A DNA stretch of 64,000 nucleotides, from positions 1-64,000 of the forward strand of contig NZ_JANIDW010000002.1 of the NCBI RefSeq assembly GCF_026385475.1, written 5' to 3'. This document shows, in pieces, positions 35,938 to 46,954 of the stretch. The position numbers and the translations under genes were made by a program. The notes under the pieces were generated by a model. It was not told the DNA's origin, searched no databases, and saw only the letters and a program-made list of their open reading frames with translations. Positions within the stretch are counted from its first letter, which is position 1; the number at the start of each line of letters is the position of its first letter. Source of the DNA: Bombella saccharophila (lineage in GTDB: Bacteria; Pseudomonadota; Alphaproteobacteria; Acetobacterales; Acetobacteraceae).

Positions 35938-36768
35938 TCACTCCGCTGTAAGAGCGGCCAAAATATCGGGGGCCATACTGACACTCTGCGCCTTTGTGGG
36001 GAAAGAACCTTCCTCCACCTGCTTTACATAATGAGATAAAGCCCCAACCATCTGCGCCCCAATTTCTGCAAAACGATGCGCATGACGAGGCGATTTCCCC
36101 TCAAACAGCCCTAGCACATCATGCCAGACTTGGACCTGCCCATCGCACCCCGCACCAGCCCCAATGCCGATTGTGGGAATACGCACCTCTTTAGAGACCA
36201 AAGCCGCTAAATCTGCCGGGATAACCTCTAGCACAATCCCAAAAGCACCAGCTTCCTCTAACGCACGCGCATCATCAAGTAATTTACGCGCTGCCCGCAC
36301 CTCTTTTGCCTGAGCGCGCAAGCCGATTTGATGTTGCGCTTGTGGCGTAAGCCCCAAATGACCCATCACCGGCACGCCCATTGCTGTTAAACGCTGCACT
36401 ATCGGGACAATCTCACGCCCGCCCTCCAATTTAAGGGCTTGGCCGCCCCCCTCTTGCATAACGCGCCGTGCTGCATCCACCGCATCTTGCTCTGTCGCGT
36501 AAGACAGAAAAGGCAAATCCACCACCACAAGGGCTTTACGGCTCCCGCGCATGACCATGCGGGCATGGTAGATCATATCCTCTACACGCACAGGTAAGGT
36601 TGTATCCTGCCCCTGCATAACCATGCCGAGGGAATCCCCTACCAAAATAGCCGGCACGCCCGCTTGCTCCGCAATTAAAGCCGAGGCGTAATCATAGGCT
36701 GTCACCATGGCGATGGGCCGGCCTTCATCCTTCATCTTCTGGAAGTCCGCAAGTGTCATCCGGCGCAT
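35938..36768 (-). CDS. panB: 3-methyl-2-oxobutanoate hydroxymethyltransferase
   Basis: A 276-residue decameric TIM-barrel enzyme that adds a hydroxymethyl group from methylene-tetrahydrofolate to ketoisovalerate, the first step of pantothenate synthesis. Diagnostic blocks are MVTAYDYASALIAEQAG, LVGDSLGMVMQGQDTTLPV, MGHLGLTPQ and the metal-site GIGAGAGCDGQVQV. The neighbour gcvT makes methylene-tetrahydrofolate, its one-carbon donor, and ilvC/ilvB nearby make its keto acid substrate; these links are suggestive, not proof of co-regulation. Confidence 0.95.
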   Translation of the reverse strand: MRRMTLADFQKMKDEGRPIAMVTAYDYASALIAEQAGVPAILVGDSLGMVMQGQDTTLPVRVEDMIYHARMVMRGSRKALVVVDLPFLSYATEQDAVDAARRVMQEGGGQALKLEGGREIVPIVQRLTAMGVPVMGHLGLTPQAQHQIGLRAQAKEVRAARKLLDDARALEEAGAFGIVLEVIPADLAALVSKEVRIPTIGIGAGAGCDGQVQVWHDVLGLFEGKSPRHAHRFAEIGAQMVGALSHYVKQVEEGSFPTKAQSVSMAPDILAALTAE

Positions 36769-36791
36769 GGTAGGGGTCCTTCTCTATACCA

Positions 36792-37691
36792 TTATGAGCG
36801 TGGGAGGTTTTGGGCGATATAAGGCGGAAGGCTGAAAGAGGCAATATGCACCTCTGGCGTCCAATACTGGCAGCTTTCCGCAATCCCGCTTTCTTGCGCT
36901 CTTTTTTGTAACGTCGCTAGCTCTAACTTATGCGGTGCGGTGCCCTTTTTCGCCATCCCAAGGGTCATAAAACCGCCAACATAAGTCGGCACTGCCGCAA
37001 GATAGGCCGTCACATGCGGGAAGAACTTCGCCCGCCGTGCTGTGGTCTCCCGCAGCTCATCCGCCTGTTGGAAGGGCACACCGCATTGATTCACGATAAT
37101 CCCTTCATCTGAGAGGATGCGCGCGCAATTCTTATAAAAATCATCCGTAAAGAGTACATCACCCACGCCGATAGGGTCTGTACTATCAACGATGATGACA
37201 TCAAACGCCCCATCATCAGCTTTTTTAACGTAATCAATCCCATCCCCCACGATGACATCAGCCCGCGGGTTATCCCACGCATCCTTGCCGAACATCGGCA
37301 GGTGTTGTTTGGAAAGTTCGATCACATCGCCATCAATCTCCACCATGACGGCTTTTTCCACCGTTTTATGTTGGAGGACACGGCGCAACACCCCGCCATC
37401 ACCTGCGCCGATGATTAAAACGCGCTTAGGGTGCGGATGCATGAAAAGTGGCACATGAGCCAGCATTTCTTGATAAATAAACTCATCACGCTCGGTAATT
37501 TGGATGATGCCATCCAACACCAAAACACGGCCGTGGCTGCTGCTCTCAAAGATACGAATATCTTGGAAAGGCGAGCGTTTATGCACAAGCTCTTTCACCA
37601 CTTTAAAGCGTTGGCCCCAATCAGGATATAAAGCCTCGTTAAACCACGCCTCGGAAGATATGCCAGAAGACACGGCCCATCCTTTCATCAT
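36792..37691 (-). CDS. speE: Spermidine synthase (polyamine aminopropyltransferase)
   Basis: A 299-residue aminopropyltransferase that makes spermidine from putrescine and decarboxylated S-adenosylmethionine. Motifs LDGIIQITERDEFIYQEML, GAGDGGVLRRVLQH and the catalytic D in VDSTDPIG are present. I start at MMKGWAV; the open frame continues 15 residues upstream. The decarboxylase SpeD that feeds it is encoded 141 bases upstream on the same strand. Confidence 0.95.
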   Translation of the reverse strand: MMKGWAVSSGISSEAWFNEALYPDWGQRFKVVKELVHKRSPFQDIRIFESSSHGRVLVLDGIIQITERDEFIYQEMLAHVPLFMHPHPKRVLIIGAGDGGVLRRVLQHKTVEKAVMVEIDGDVIELSKQHLPMFGKDAWDNPRADVIVGDGIDYVKKADDGAFDVIIVDSTDPIGVGDVLFTDDFYKNCARILSDEGIIVNQCGVPFQQADELRETTARRAKFFPHVTAYLAAVPTYVGGFMTLGMAKKGTAPHKLELATLQKRAQESGIAESCQYWTPEVHIASFSLPPYIAQNLPRS

Positions 37692-37832
37692 GTCATCACC
37701 TAGCCATGGATGCGTGCCCAAAATAAGCACGCTCATAGCCAGCTATGCCCCGCTGCCTTACAAAATGCAGGGGCCTATAACCTTTTATTGTAGGGAAATT
37801 GGGAAGACGCCTAAACCCCTTCCCCGCTCGGC

Positions 37833-38312
37833 TTACCGCCCTGTATGCCTTGTCGCACTGACACGCCCACGCTTGAACGCATCTATCTCCACACGGCCAG
37901 CTTGAAAAAGCTCCTGCATAACAGGGACCGACCGGTTAGGGTCGCACACACCACACATGAAGATATCCACCGCTGCGAAGTGACGCTCCGGCCATGTATG
38001 GATGGAAATATGGCTCTCAGCCAAAACAATCACGCCAGAAACCCCACCATTTGGCGTAAAATGATGGAAATGGCCATGAAGAATCGTTGCCCCTGCTGCC
38101 TTTGCAGCCCGCCTTAACGTAGCGTCTATTTGTTCGGGGTCGTCCAGATTTCTGGCATTCCAGAAATCAACAAGCAGATGATTACCTGCATAGGTCTCAC
38201 CACCTTGCTTGATAAAAAAGTCCTTACAGTCTTCGACTGCGTGAATTGCCTCAGTGTTCTGGATATCTCTCGGAAGGTCCGATTCCATCCCCAGTCGAGC
38301 AAGTGCGTCCAT
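37833..38312 (-). CDS. speD: S-adenosylmethionine decarboxylase proenzyme
   Basis: A 159-residue prokaryotic-type proenzyme. It cleaves itself between E99 and S100 in LAESHISIHTWPE, and the serine becomes the pyruvoyl cofactor. The histidine and cysteine expected for processing and catalysis lie just after (H105 region, and C120 in FMCGVC). It produces decarboxylated SAM for spermidine synthase, its downstream neighbour. Its length is a little above the usual 120-140, with the extra residues at the N-terminus. Confidence 0.9.
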   Translation of the reverse strand: MDALARLGMESDLPRDIQNTEAIHAVEDCKDFFIKQGGETYAGNHLLVDFWNARNLDDPEQIDATLRRAAKAAGATILHGHFHHFTPNGGVSGVIVLAESHISIHTWPERHFAAVDIFMCGVCDPNRSVPVMQELFQAGRVEIDAFKRGRVSATRHTGR

Positions 38313-38450
38313 AACGTACTCCTGAACCAGCAGATTATCGCCCCCCTTCCCGAATGAAGGAGTGTCGAACCCGTTTTCTAAGAAAATATAACGCTAAACG
38401 CAACTGTTTTTTAAATTTCTAATGAAAAACGACGATAATACTCCATAAAA

Positions 38451-38473
38451 ATGGGGAGGAAAATCCTCCCCAT
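38451..38473 (-). terminator. Intrinsic terminator after ilvC
   Basis: A perfect 10-bp stem, ATGGGGAGGA-aaa-TCCTCCCCAT, with a U-run on the minus strand, lies 43 bases beyond the ilvC stop codon. Confidence 0.85.
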
Positions 38474-38515
38474 TAAACCATAACATCACTGTGATTATAA
38501 AAATCGCAGGCTTTA

Positions 38516-39580
<1,065 letters not shown>

Positions 39581-39605
39581 TTAGGCAGCCCGTAAAACCC
39601 ATCTC

Positions 39606-41384
39606 TCAAACGAGGCGTTTGCCTTCTTCTGTCAGCTTCGCCCCGCCAAACACACGCCCCGGCCCTAGGAGCATCTGGTCATGGCTGGCCCCAGAGGGAA
39701 TCATGGGGAAGCAACATTCCTCTTGCGCTACATGGACATCCACCAACACCGGCCCATCATGCGCCAACATAGTGGTAATGGCCTCATCCAACCCGCCCAG
39801 CGTCTCAACCCGCAACCCACGGATACCAAACGACTCCGCCAGCTTCACAAAATCCGGCAAAGCTGCACTGTAAGACTGAGAATAGCGGGATTCATGCACT
39901 AGCTCCTGCCATTGGCGTACCATCCCCATATAATGATTATTGAGGATGAAGATTTTCACCGGCAGGCGATATTGGGCGATTGTTCCTAACTCCTGAATAT
40001 TCATCAGGGTAGAGGCCTCACCGGCAATATCAATCACTAAAGCATCAGGATGAGCAATCTGCGCGCCTTCTGCTGCTGGCAGGCCATAGCCCATTGTACC
40101 TAGCCCACCGGAGGTCAACCAATGGTTAGGCTCATCAAAACCGAAATATTGCGCCGCCCACATTTGATGCTGCCCAACCTCGGTCGTAACAAAACAATCC
40201 CGCCCGCTAGCCTTCACCTTTTCATACAAGCGGCTTAACGCATATTGCGGCTTAATAATGGCTGTATCGGCTTTATCTTGCTCAAAGCCAAAGCCCTCAA
40301 CAGCGCGCCATTGGGCAATCTCCTGCCACCAGCTGGAAAGGTCCGCTGCTTGCGTATCCCCCCATTCTGCCAGCAAGGCCTTTAAAGTCGCCTTGAGGTC
40401 CCCCTGCAAAGCGACATCAACCTTTACAATCTTACCAAACTCACGCGGGTCAATATCCGCCTGAATCTTGAAGGAATGAGGGGAGAACCCATCCACACGG
40501 CCCGTTACCCGGTCATCAAACCGTGCCCCAAGGGCTACCAGCACGTCACAATCATGCGCGGCCATATTCGCTTCAACCGCCCCATGCATCCCCAACATGC
40601 CTAAAAACGGCTCACTAGAGGACGGATACGCCCCTAAACCCATCAGAGTAGAGGTCACAGGGAAGCCCGTTTTCTCCGCTAACTGACGTAGCAATTTTGC
40701 GGCTTCCGGCCCGGCATTAATAACGCCACCCCCCACATAAAGCAGCGGCTTACGGGCGTTCTTCATTGCCTCAATCGCACGCTTTACCGCATGCCCCTCC
40801 AGAGATGGCCCCGCCTCTTTACAAGCAGGTTGTGCCGGGCGCGGCGGCAAGGGGGCTTCCGAGACTGTGATATTCTTAGGTAAATCCACCAAAACCGGGC
40901 CGGGCCTGCCAGAACGCGCTACGGCAAAGGCCTCGCGAATCGTAGGGGCTAAAGCCGCAGCCTCACGCACTTGGACGCTCTGCTTCGTAGCGGGGCGCGT
41001 AATGCTCACCATATCCGCCTCTTGGAAGGCATCCTTCCCGATTAAAGGGACAGGCACCTGCCCAGCCAAACAAACAAGCGGGATGGAATCCATCTTCGCA
41101 TCCATCAGACCTGTTACGGCATTGGTTGCACCGGGGCCGGATGTCACCAACACCACACCCACTTTACCTGTGGAGCGTGCATAAGCTTCCGCCGCATGGG
41201 TTGCCGCTTGCTCATGCCGGACGAGAATATGACGGACCGCCTTTTGCTTAAAAAGCGCATCATAGATAGGGAGGACCGCACCACCAGGATAGCCGAAAAT
41301 GACATCCACGCCTTCTTCTTCAAGAACGCGTAAAATGACCTCAGCACCTGTTGCCATCATCGGAGCTGTCTCGCTGGCAGGCAT
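39606..41384 (-). CDS. ilvB: Acetolactate synthase large (catalytic) subunit
   Basis: A 592-residue thiamine diphosphate enzyme that condenses two pyruvates (or pyruvate and 2-ketobutyrate), the first committed step of branched-chain amino acid synthesis. The catalytic glutamate is in [15 protein letters not shown], the ThDP-binding GDG-like motif is [14 protein letters not shown] (with GEA where GDG is common), and [10 protein letters not shown] and GSGG-like FAD regions are present. The small subunit ilvN normally lies between ilvB and ilvC; here only 70 bases separate them. Confidence 0.92.
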   Translation of the reverse strand: MPASETAPMMATGAEVILRVLEEEGVDVIFGYPGGAVLPIYDALFKQKAVRHILVRHEQAATHAAEAYARSTGKVGVVLVTSGPGATNAVTGLMDAKMDSIPLVCLAGQVPVPLIGKDAFQEADMVSITRPATKQSVQVREAAALAPTIREAFAVARSGRPGPVLVDLPKNITVSEAPLPPRPAQPACKEAGPSLEGHAVKRAIEAMKNARKPLLYVGGGVINAGPEAAKLLRQLAEKTGFPVTSTLMGLGAYPSSSEPFLGMLGMHGAVEANMAAHDCDVLVALGARFDDRVTGRVDGFSPHSFKIQADIDPREFGKIVKVDVALQGDLKATLKALLAEWGDTQAADLSSWWQEIAQWRAVEGFGFEQDKADTAIIKPQYALSRLYEKVKASGRDCFVTTEVGQHQMWAAQYFGFDEPNHWLTSGGLGTMGYGLPAAEGAQIAHPDALVIDIAGEASTLMNIQELGTIAQYRLPVKIFILNNHYMGMVRQWQELVHESRYSQSYSAALPDFVKLAESFGIRGLRVETLGGLDEAITTMLAHDGPVLVDVHVAQEECCFPMIPSGASHDQMLLGPGRVFGGAKLTEEGKRLV

Positions 41385-41423
41385 GGCGTATATCCTCTCG
41401 CCGGTTAACGCAACGCTTCTGCT

Positions 41424-42407
41424 CTATCGCTCTAAACCGGCTCCGTCAATTCTAGATGATATAAAATATTCAATTTCGCGCATTTTTTCACTCAAAAAGA
41501 ACTCTTTTCCGCTCGTTCTGTGAAATATTATTTCGCCATCTCCATCTTTGCTAAGAGCATGATGGCGGAACCATGTCGCTTGGCGGCGCGTATAACGGCC
41601 AATGGCGCGGGTCGCTTGTAGGCGAGCTTCATCAAGGCTCCATTGTCCCTCTAGCACTTGTCCTAACTCTGGCACACCATGCGCCCGCATAGCAGGGAGG
41701 CCCTCAGGGAGGTTCTGACGTCGTAGCGCGGCGACTTCCTCCATCGCCCCAGCCTCCAGCATGGCATCAAAGCGTTGAGCAATGGCAGAACGTAACTCAT
41801 CACGCGGAGGATCCAGCATGAGGGATATAAACCGGTAAGGTGCTGCCGGTAGGCCCTCCGCCGCCCTCCATGAGGCTAAACCCCGGCCTGTTCCCATCAG
41901 CACTTCCCAAGCCCGACTCACACGTTGAGAATCTTGTGGGTGAAGATGAGAGGCTGTTTGAGGGTCTGCCTTCATCAATTTTTCGTGTAACGCTTCAGGC
42001 CCAATCTCCATAAGCAGGGCGCGGGCTTGTTGGCGTGCCTCTGCCCCGGGGTCGGGGACTTCCACAAGGCCATCGGTCAAGGCGCGTAGATACATACCCG
42101 TCCCCCCGCAGAGGATAGGCAACCGCCCTGCGGCGCGGCATTCTGCCATTATAGCGAGGGCCTGCTTACGCCACCATGCAACACTACCTGCTGTAGCCGC
42201 AGGCAAAACCCCATATAAACGATGCGGAATCGCCTCCTCCTCCGCCTCACTTGGGCGGGCAGTAAGGATGCGTAACTCCCGGTAAACCTGCATAGAATCC
42301 GCATTAATGACCGTACCACAATACAGGTCTGCCAAATGAAAGGCCAAAGCTGACTTGCCCGAACAGGTCGGTCCGGCCACAATAAGGGCGTTTTCAGAAG
42401 AGCTCAT
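41424..42407 (-). CDS. miaA: tRNA dimethylallyltransferase
   Basis: A 327-residue enzyme that adds a dimethylallyl group to A37 of tRNAs reading UNN codons. The P-loop GPTCSGKSALA is near the N-terminus, followed by the DSMQVYREL and TGMYLRAL motifs and the C-terminal ATRAIGRYTRRQATWFRHH element. It is divergent from serB by 44 bases and is upstream of ilvB, an order seen in other alphaproteobacteria. Confidence 0.95.
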   Translation of the reverse strand: MSSSENALIVAGPTCSGKSALAFHLADLYCGTVINADSMQVYRELRILTARPSEAEEEAIPHRLYGVLPAATAGSVAWWRKQALAIMAECRAAGRLPILCGGTGMYLRALTDGLVEVPDPGAEARQQARALLMEIGPEALHEKLMKADPQTASHLHPQDSQRVSRAWEVLMGTGRGLASWRAAEGLPAAPYRFISLMLDPPRDELRSAIAQRFDAMLEAGAMEEVAALRRQNLPEGLPAMRAHGVPELGQVLEGQWSLDEARLQATRAIGRYTRRQATWFRHHALSKDGDGEIIFHRTSGKEFFLSEKMREIEYFISSRIDGAGLER

Positions 42408-42451
42408 ACACTTATTCTGCCATATCTTCTGATGTTTTAGCGAGAGATGTC

Positions 42452-43348
42452 ATGTCCCTACCTTGTGTTCTGACTCTTGTTGCCAATCGCCGCAATGGGA
42501 CCCTTCCCAAAGAGGCGATCGACATTGCCCGCAATCTTGTCAAAGGTGAACCGCCGGTCGTGCTGTCCGAGGGTGAAGCCGTTGATATTTTTTGCCCGCC
42601 TCCCGGCCCCGGTGATGCCACGCCTGCAACAATCCGTGCCGCCCTTGCCCCTTATAAGGTCGATGCTATCCTCACCAAGACGCGTGGCCGCCGTAAGGCT
42701 GTCCTCGTCTCCGATATGGATAGCACCATCTTTGATGGCGAAACGCTGGATGACCTCGCCAAGGCCACCGGCACAGGTGACTATGTCGCCGAGATTACCA
42801 AACGCGCGATGAATGGCGAGATGGAGTTTGATGAATCCCTCCGCAAACGGACCATCGGGCTAAAAGGCCATCCTGAATCCTTGCTAAAGGACGTGCTAGA
42901 GAAGCTCCCCTTCACCGATGGGATTAAAGAGCTTGTCCAGACCATGAAGGCCAATGGCGCACGCACGGCTCTCATCTCCGGTGGGTTTGACTGGTTCACC
43001 GAGCGTGCGGCTAAAAAGCTCGGCTTTGATGAGCATTACGGCAATCTCCTTGAGATTAAAGACGGAATCATCACAGGTCAGCTCATTGGCGATATTCTCG
43101 GCCCAGATGCTAAGAAGAAACATCTTGAGCAAATTTGTGCCGAGCGTGGTGTTCAGCTCTCTGCCAGCATCACAACTGGTGATGGGGCTAATGACATCCC
43201 CATGCTCCAAGCCGCGGGGCTTGGCATTGCCTATCATGCAAAGCCAAATGTCCGCCAAGTGGTGGAGCAACAAGTCAACTTCACAGGGATGCGGACGCAT
43301 CTCTTTGCCCAAGGCTATAAAGCCTCCGACATTGTCGGCGGGGAGTAA
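42452..43348 (+). CDS. serB: Phosphoserine phosphatase
   Basis: A 298-residue HAD phosphatase that makes serine from phosphoserine. The nucleophile motif DMDSTIFDGE, the SGGFDWF motif II and the GDGANDIPML motif IV are present. The N-terminal 80 residues form the small ACT-like domain typical of proteobacterial SerB. A GAGAG element precedes the ATG. It is divergent from miaA. Confidence 0.93.
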   Translation: MSLPCVLTLVANRRNGTLPKEAIDIARNLVKGEPPVVLSEGEAVDIFCPPPGPGDATPATIRAALAPYKVDAILTKTRGRRKAVLVSDMDSTIFDGETLDDLAKATGTGDYVAEITKRAMNGEMEFDESLRKRTIGLKGHPESLLKDVLEKLPFTDGIKELVQTMKANGARTALISGGFDWFTERAAKKLGFDEHYGNLLEIKDGIITGQLIGDILGPDAKKKHLEQICAERGVQLSASITTGDGANDIPMLQAAGLGIAYHAKPNVRQVVEQQVNFTGMRTHLFAQGYKASDIVGGE

Positions 43349-43438
43349 CCTTCCCCTCACCCCTATGCCTTCGGCATCTCCATAACGGAGAGCCGGGGTC
43401 TAGGGCTTCTCCTTATGCATCTTATATTTTAGGCAAGC

Positions 43439-43969
43439 CTAAAAACGCCTCTCGCGTTTCGCGCCTTGTTTTTTTGCCAAAACATGACTGCCTAGACGCT
43501 CCAACACTTCTTTAAGTGATTCATCATCTATACCCTCCACTGCGATGGACGCCCCATTGCATTGCTTAGGGCGAGGGGGGGATTTTCTCTTTGGTTGGAC
43601 CGGGCGATCCTGCAATAATTTAATCTGCGTTAGAGCATCTGCCCCCGATAAACCACAAGCTGTATTAATATTGGCCAAAATACGCGGGGCTGCATATTGC
43701 ATCTCCACCGCTGCGGGGCCACAACATCGTATCGTCAATACACCCGGCCGCAAACGGCATGGCTCGCTCACCTCTGCCAAGGCTGTCCCTACAAGCGTCT
43801 CCCACTCCATAAGCAGACGCACATAAAGGGGCGATTTTTTACGGAAGATTGGCTGGGTTAATCGTGGTAAAAGCGCACCTATCATCCGCCCCCCAACCCG
43901 GCGATACTCTGTCTTATCCGCTTTCTTTGTCTTTTTTTCCGATGAATCTTCCGTCATATACTGCCCCAT
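43439..43969 (-). CDS. DUF721 (DciA-family) protein
   Basis: A protein of about 176 residues with a DUF721/DciA core (LYVRLLMEWETLVGTALAE, LTIRCCGPAAVEMQYAAP). DciA is the ancestral DnaB helicase loader of many bacteria; the core is a KH-like fold. A basic Arg/Lys-rich tail follows, and the N-terminus is also basic. The gene is divergent from mutY, as in other alphaproteobacteria. The first open ATG (44002) would leave 1 base between the two genes, so I prefer an inner start (43969, or 43957). Activity as a loader is inferred from family. Confidence 0.7.
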   Translation of the reverse strand: MGQYMTEDSSEKKTKKADKTEYRRVGGRMIGALLPRLTQPIFRKKSPLYVRLLMEWETLVGTALAEVSEPCRLRPGVLTIRCCGPAAVEMQYAAPRILANINTACGLSGADALTQIKLLQDRPVQPKRKSPPRPKQCNGASIAVEGIDDESLKEVLERLGSHVLAKKQGAKRERRF

Positions 43970-44003
43970 TATTCCCCCTTCATCATAGCGTACTAAGCCC
44001 ATC

Positions 44004-45089
44004 GTGACACCTAATTCCGCCCAACTTCTCCAATGGTATGACCGCCACCGCCGTAACCTCCCATGGCGTGCAGCCCCCGGCCAGCAAGCAGAGCCTTACC
44101 ATGTCTGGCTCAGTGAAATCATGCTCCAGCAGACTGTCGCGCAAACAGTCATCCCTTATTATGAGCGTTTTTTAGAGCATTTCCCCACAATTGATGCTCT
44201 CGCCGCTGCCCCCTTAGAGACAGTCCTCCAACTTTGGGCGGGGCTTGGTTATTATGCACGGGCCCGTAACTTACATGCATGTGCCAAAGCGGTTCACGAG
44301 ATAGGAGGATTTCCCCGTAATATTGAAGCCCTACAAAAACTCCCCGGCATTGGGGCTTATACCTCCCGTGCAATTGCGGCCATTGCTTTTAATATTCCCA
44401 CCGTGCCTGTTGATGGCAATGTGGAGCGCATCACAGCACGGCTCAATGCTGTGGAGGAACCTTTACCCGCCTCGCGCCCGCTTTTAGCTCAGCTTGCCAG
44501 CCATCTAAATGATGACCCCGCCGCACAAGCGCGCCCTTCCGATTTTGCACAAGCTTTGTTCGACCTCGGGGCTAGCCTATGCTCTCCCCGTTCGCCCTCC
44601 TGCTTAACCTGCCCATGGCATGAAGAGTGCCTCGCCCGAATACACAATCTAGCCCCCCTGCTCCCTGCACGGGAGAAGAAAAAACCACGCCCCACGCGCC
44701 ATGCCATTCTTTTTCGCATCATTGATGCCCAAGGCCGCGTCTTACTCCGCCCCCGTCCTCCATCAGGCTTATTAGGTGGCACAGATGAACTCCCCGGCAC
44801 GCCATGGGCGGATGACAAAATAACCCCCTCCCTTACACAGCTTAAAAAAACAGCTTTTACACATGATGCGCCCTTCCCCACCCAATGGGAGCATTGCGGG
44901 GAGGTGAAGCATATTTTCAGCCATTTCACCTTAATGGTCCATATTTATGGTTGCACCTTACCGGCTAAGAGCAACTACCCTATCCCTGCCTCTTATGGTC
45001 GTTTTCTCCCCTTTAAAGAGGCCATTCTCTCTAGCGTGATGAGGAAGTGCCTCCTCATCGGGACACAGCATAAACCTGTTATGCGCTAA
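44004..45089 (+). CDS. mutY: A/G-specific adenine glycosylase
   Basis: A 361-residue base-excision repair enzyme that removes adenine mispaired with 8-oxoguanine. The helix-hairpin-helix LPGIGAYTSRAI, the catalytic aspartate in VDGNVERI, and the [4Fe-4S] cysteines in CSPRSPSCLTCPWHEEC (spacing C-x6-C-x2-C-x5-C) are intact. A C-terminal NUDIX-like domain recognises the oxidised guanine. Translation starts at GTG; the conserved YDRHRRNLPWR begins soon after, so no inner start works. No ribosome-binding site is visible. Confidence 0.93.
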   Translation: MTPNSAQLLQWYDRHRRNLPWRAAPGQQAEPYHVWLSEIMLQQTVAQTVIPYYERFLEHFPTIDALAAAPLETVLQLWAGLGYYARARNLHACAKAVHEIGGFPRNIEALQKLPGIGAYTSRAIAAIAFNIPTVPVDGNVERITARLNAVEEPLPASRPLLAQLASHLNDDPAAQARPSDFAQALFDLGASLCSPRSPSCLTCPWHEECLARIHNLAPLLPAREKKKPRPTRHAILFRIIDAQGRVLLRPRPPSGLLGGTDELPGTPWADDKITPSLTQLKKTAFTHDAPFPTQWEHCGEVKHIFSHFTLMVHIYGCTLPAKSNYPIPASYGRFLPFKEAILSSVMRKCLLIGTQHKPVMR

Positions 45090-45091
45090 AT

Positions 45092-45107
45092 TGTTTCACA
45101 TGAAACA
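45092..45107. promoter_or_regulatory. parS-like ParB-binding site
   Basis: TGTTTCACATGAAACA matches the bacterial chromosomal parS consensus TGTTTCACGTGAAACA at 15 of 16 positions; the one change is at the centre. It is a palindrome lying just past the mutY stop. parS sites cluster near replication origins, and a candidate origin lies about 10 kb to the right. ParB binding itself is not shown. Confidence 0.65.
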
Positions 45108-45121
45108 TAGAGACATAAAAA

Positions 45122-45144
45122 GGGAGGCTAGACCCCAGCCTCCC
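45122..45144 (-). terminator. Intrinsic terminator after wrbA
   Basis: The stem GGGAGGCT-agacccc-AGCCTCCC is followed by a U-run on the minus strand, 30 bases past the wrbA stop codon. Confidence 0.8.
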
Positions 45145-45173
45145 TTCCCTCATAAGGTCACATGCCAGCAAAA

Positions 45174-45770
45174 TTAGGCAAGCTTCTTTACCAGCCCTGC
45201 CACATGCTGCCCGAGGAAGCGCGCACCCTCTAGCTCTGTCTCACTTGGCTGACGAGAGCCATCACCCGAGGCAATTGTCGTCGCCCCATAAGGTGCACCA
45301 CCGGTAATCTCATCATTACGCATCTGCCCTTGGAAGCTATAAGGCAGCCCACTAATCACTAAGCCATGATGCAACAAGTTAGACATCAAAGAATAAAGCG
45401 TTGTCTCCTGCCCACCATGCTGGGTCGCTGTGGAGGTAAAAACAGCACCGACCTTACCAATCAATGCCCCTTTTGCCCAAAGACCACCCGTTTGGTCCCA
45501 GAAATTGGCCATCTGCGCTGGTAAACGCCCAAAGCGCGTAGGTGCCCCAACAATAATACCATCATAATGAACCAAATCATCAGGCGAGGCGATTGGGGCT
45601 TTTTGATCCACTTTAAAATGATGCGCCTTCGCCGCCTCTTCGGGCACTAATTCCGGCACACGTTTTACATCTACCTCTAGCCCAGCTTTGCGCACACCCT
45701 CTGCAATATTATAGGCCATTGTCTCTACATGACCATAAGAGGAATAATAAAGAACAAGAATCTTCGACAT
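45174..45770 (-). CDS. wrbA: NAD(P)H:quinone oxidoreductase WrbA
   Basis: A 198-residue flavodoxin-like FMN enzyme that reduces quinones by two electrons, limiting redox cycling. The FMN phosphate loop [12 protein letters not shown], the [20 protein letters not shown] loop and the later TATQHGGQE are typical of WrbA. It is encoded 105 bases downstream of a LysR gene whose divergent neighbour is a pirin gene, an arrangement often seen for electrophile or quinone stress. Confidence 0.93.
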   Translation of the reverse strand: MSKILVLYYSSYGHVETMAYNIAEGVRKAGLEVDVKRVPELVPEEAAKAHHFKVDQKAPIASPDDLVHYDGIIVGAPTRFGRLPAQMANFWDQTGGLWAKGALIGKVGAVFTSTATQHGGQETTLYSLMSNLLHHGLVISGLPYSFQGQMRNDEITGGAPYGATTIASGDGSRQPSETELEGARFLGQHVAGLVKKLA

Positions 45771-45874
45771 ATTATGCCACCTCCCGCGTGGCCTTCTCCA
45801 TTAGAAGGCATCTCACCCCGCACACTAACGCACAGCCCTTAACGCGCATAGAACAAAAACGGAAAGGAAGCTTT

Positions 45875-46804
45875 TCAGCTTTCCCTATTATTCCGCCATG
45901 AAGGAGCTTCAAAATGGCGTATGAGATGCTCCATCAACAACGTAACGCGTTGTGGGCGCAAAGCCCGCCCCGTTGTGACAAGATACAACCCTACATCCTC
46001 CACATGCCAACCAGGGAGAAGCCCCACCAATCGCCCTGCCTTCAACGCGTCACTTACTAAAAACTCTGGTAAAAGACTAAAGCCTAACCCCGCTTCTAAA
46101 GCCGGGAGAAAACCCTCTACATTATCTGATTGAAGGCGCGCCTTTTGGGAGAGCATATAAACCTCCCCTTTATGCACCCCCTCCCCCATAAGGCGAATCA
46201 TCCCCGGTGCCACACCATTGCTATAAATAAAGCTCTTTTGGCCTTCTAAATCCCGTGGGTGTGTTATCCCCCCTAAAGAGGCCGCATAGGAAGGGGCTGC
46301 AACAAGCAACCGCCGCACGGTACACAACTTCCGCGCAGTTAGCGCGGAATCAGCTAGCCGGGTAATACGAATTGCAAGGTCATAACCTTCGGCAATCAGA
46401 TCCACAAAAGAATCACTAAAATTAACCATAAGGTCAATTTCTGGATATTCTTTCAAAAATGAAGGGAGAATAGGCGAAATATGCCGAATACCGAAAATCG
46501 TAGGGGCTGTTATTTTAATAAGGCCAGAAGGCTGAACCTTCCCCCCACGCGCTTCAGCCTCTGCTAACTCCGCTTCTAAAAAGATGCGATTTGCCCGCTC
46601 CAACACCATATGCCCAGCTTGTGTGATAGATATATGCCGAGAATTGCGGCTGAATAACGACACACCTAAAGACTGCTCTAAACGACTCACCGCTTTAGAG
46701 ACAGTCGGCGGGGAGAGTTGCAGTTCCTTCGCTGCCTGCGAGAAAGAGCCATATTCAGCCACTTTGGCAAAAATAGCCCATGCTTCAAAGTCTGGTAATT
46801 TCAT
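45875..46804 (-). CDS. LysR-family transcriptional regulator
   Basis: A 309-residue regulator. The N-terminal winged helix-turn-helix spans about residues 5-65 (FSQAAKELQLSPPTVSKAVSRL broken as SPPTVSKAVSRLEQ near 32-45), followed by a substrate-binding domain from about residue 90. It is divergent from a pirin gene across 150 bp and upstream of wrbA, so it probably controls one or both. Its effector is unknown. Confidence 0.88.
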   Translation of the reverse strand: MKLPDFEAWAIFAKVAEYGSFSQAAKELQLSPPTVSKAVSRLEQSLGVSLFSRNSRHISITQAGHMVLERANRIFLEAELAEAEARGGKVQPSGLIKITAPTIFGIRHISPILPSFLKEYPEIDLMVNFSDSFVDLIAEGYDLAIRITRLADSALTARKLCTVRRLLVAAPSYAASLGGITHPRDLEGQKSFIYSNGVAPGMIRLMGEGVHKGEVYMLSQKARLQSDNVEGFLPALEAGLGFSLLPEFLVSDALKAGRLVGLLPGWHVEDVGLYLVTTGRALRPQRVTLLMEHLIRHFEAPSWRNNRES

Positions 46805-46954
46805 AATCTCTTATATCCTTCATATTAAGCACAACCAAAAGCAAAACTAAAAAGCCATCTTTTATGGAAACGAAATCTTTCATTTCTTTCTATATAAAGC
46901 ATCTTTATCACATCCTACAGTCCCTCCATCTATTAATGAGGGAGTATCAACATC

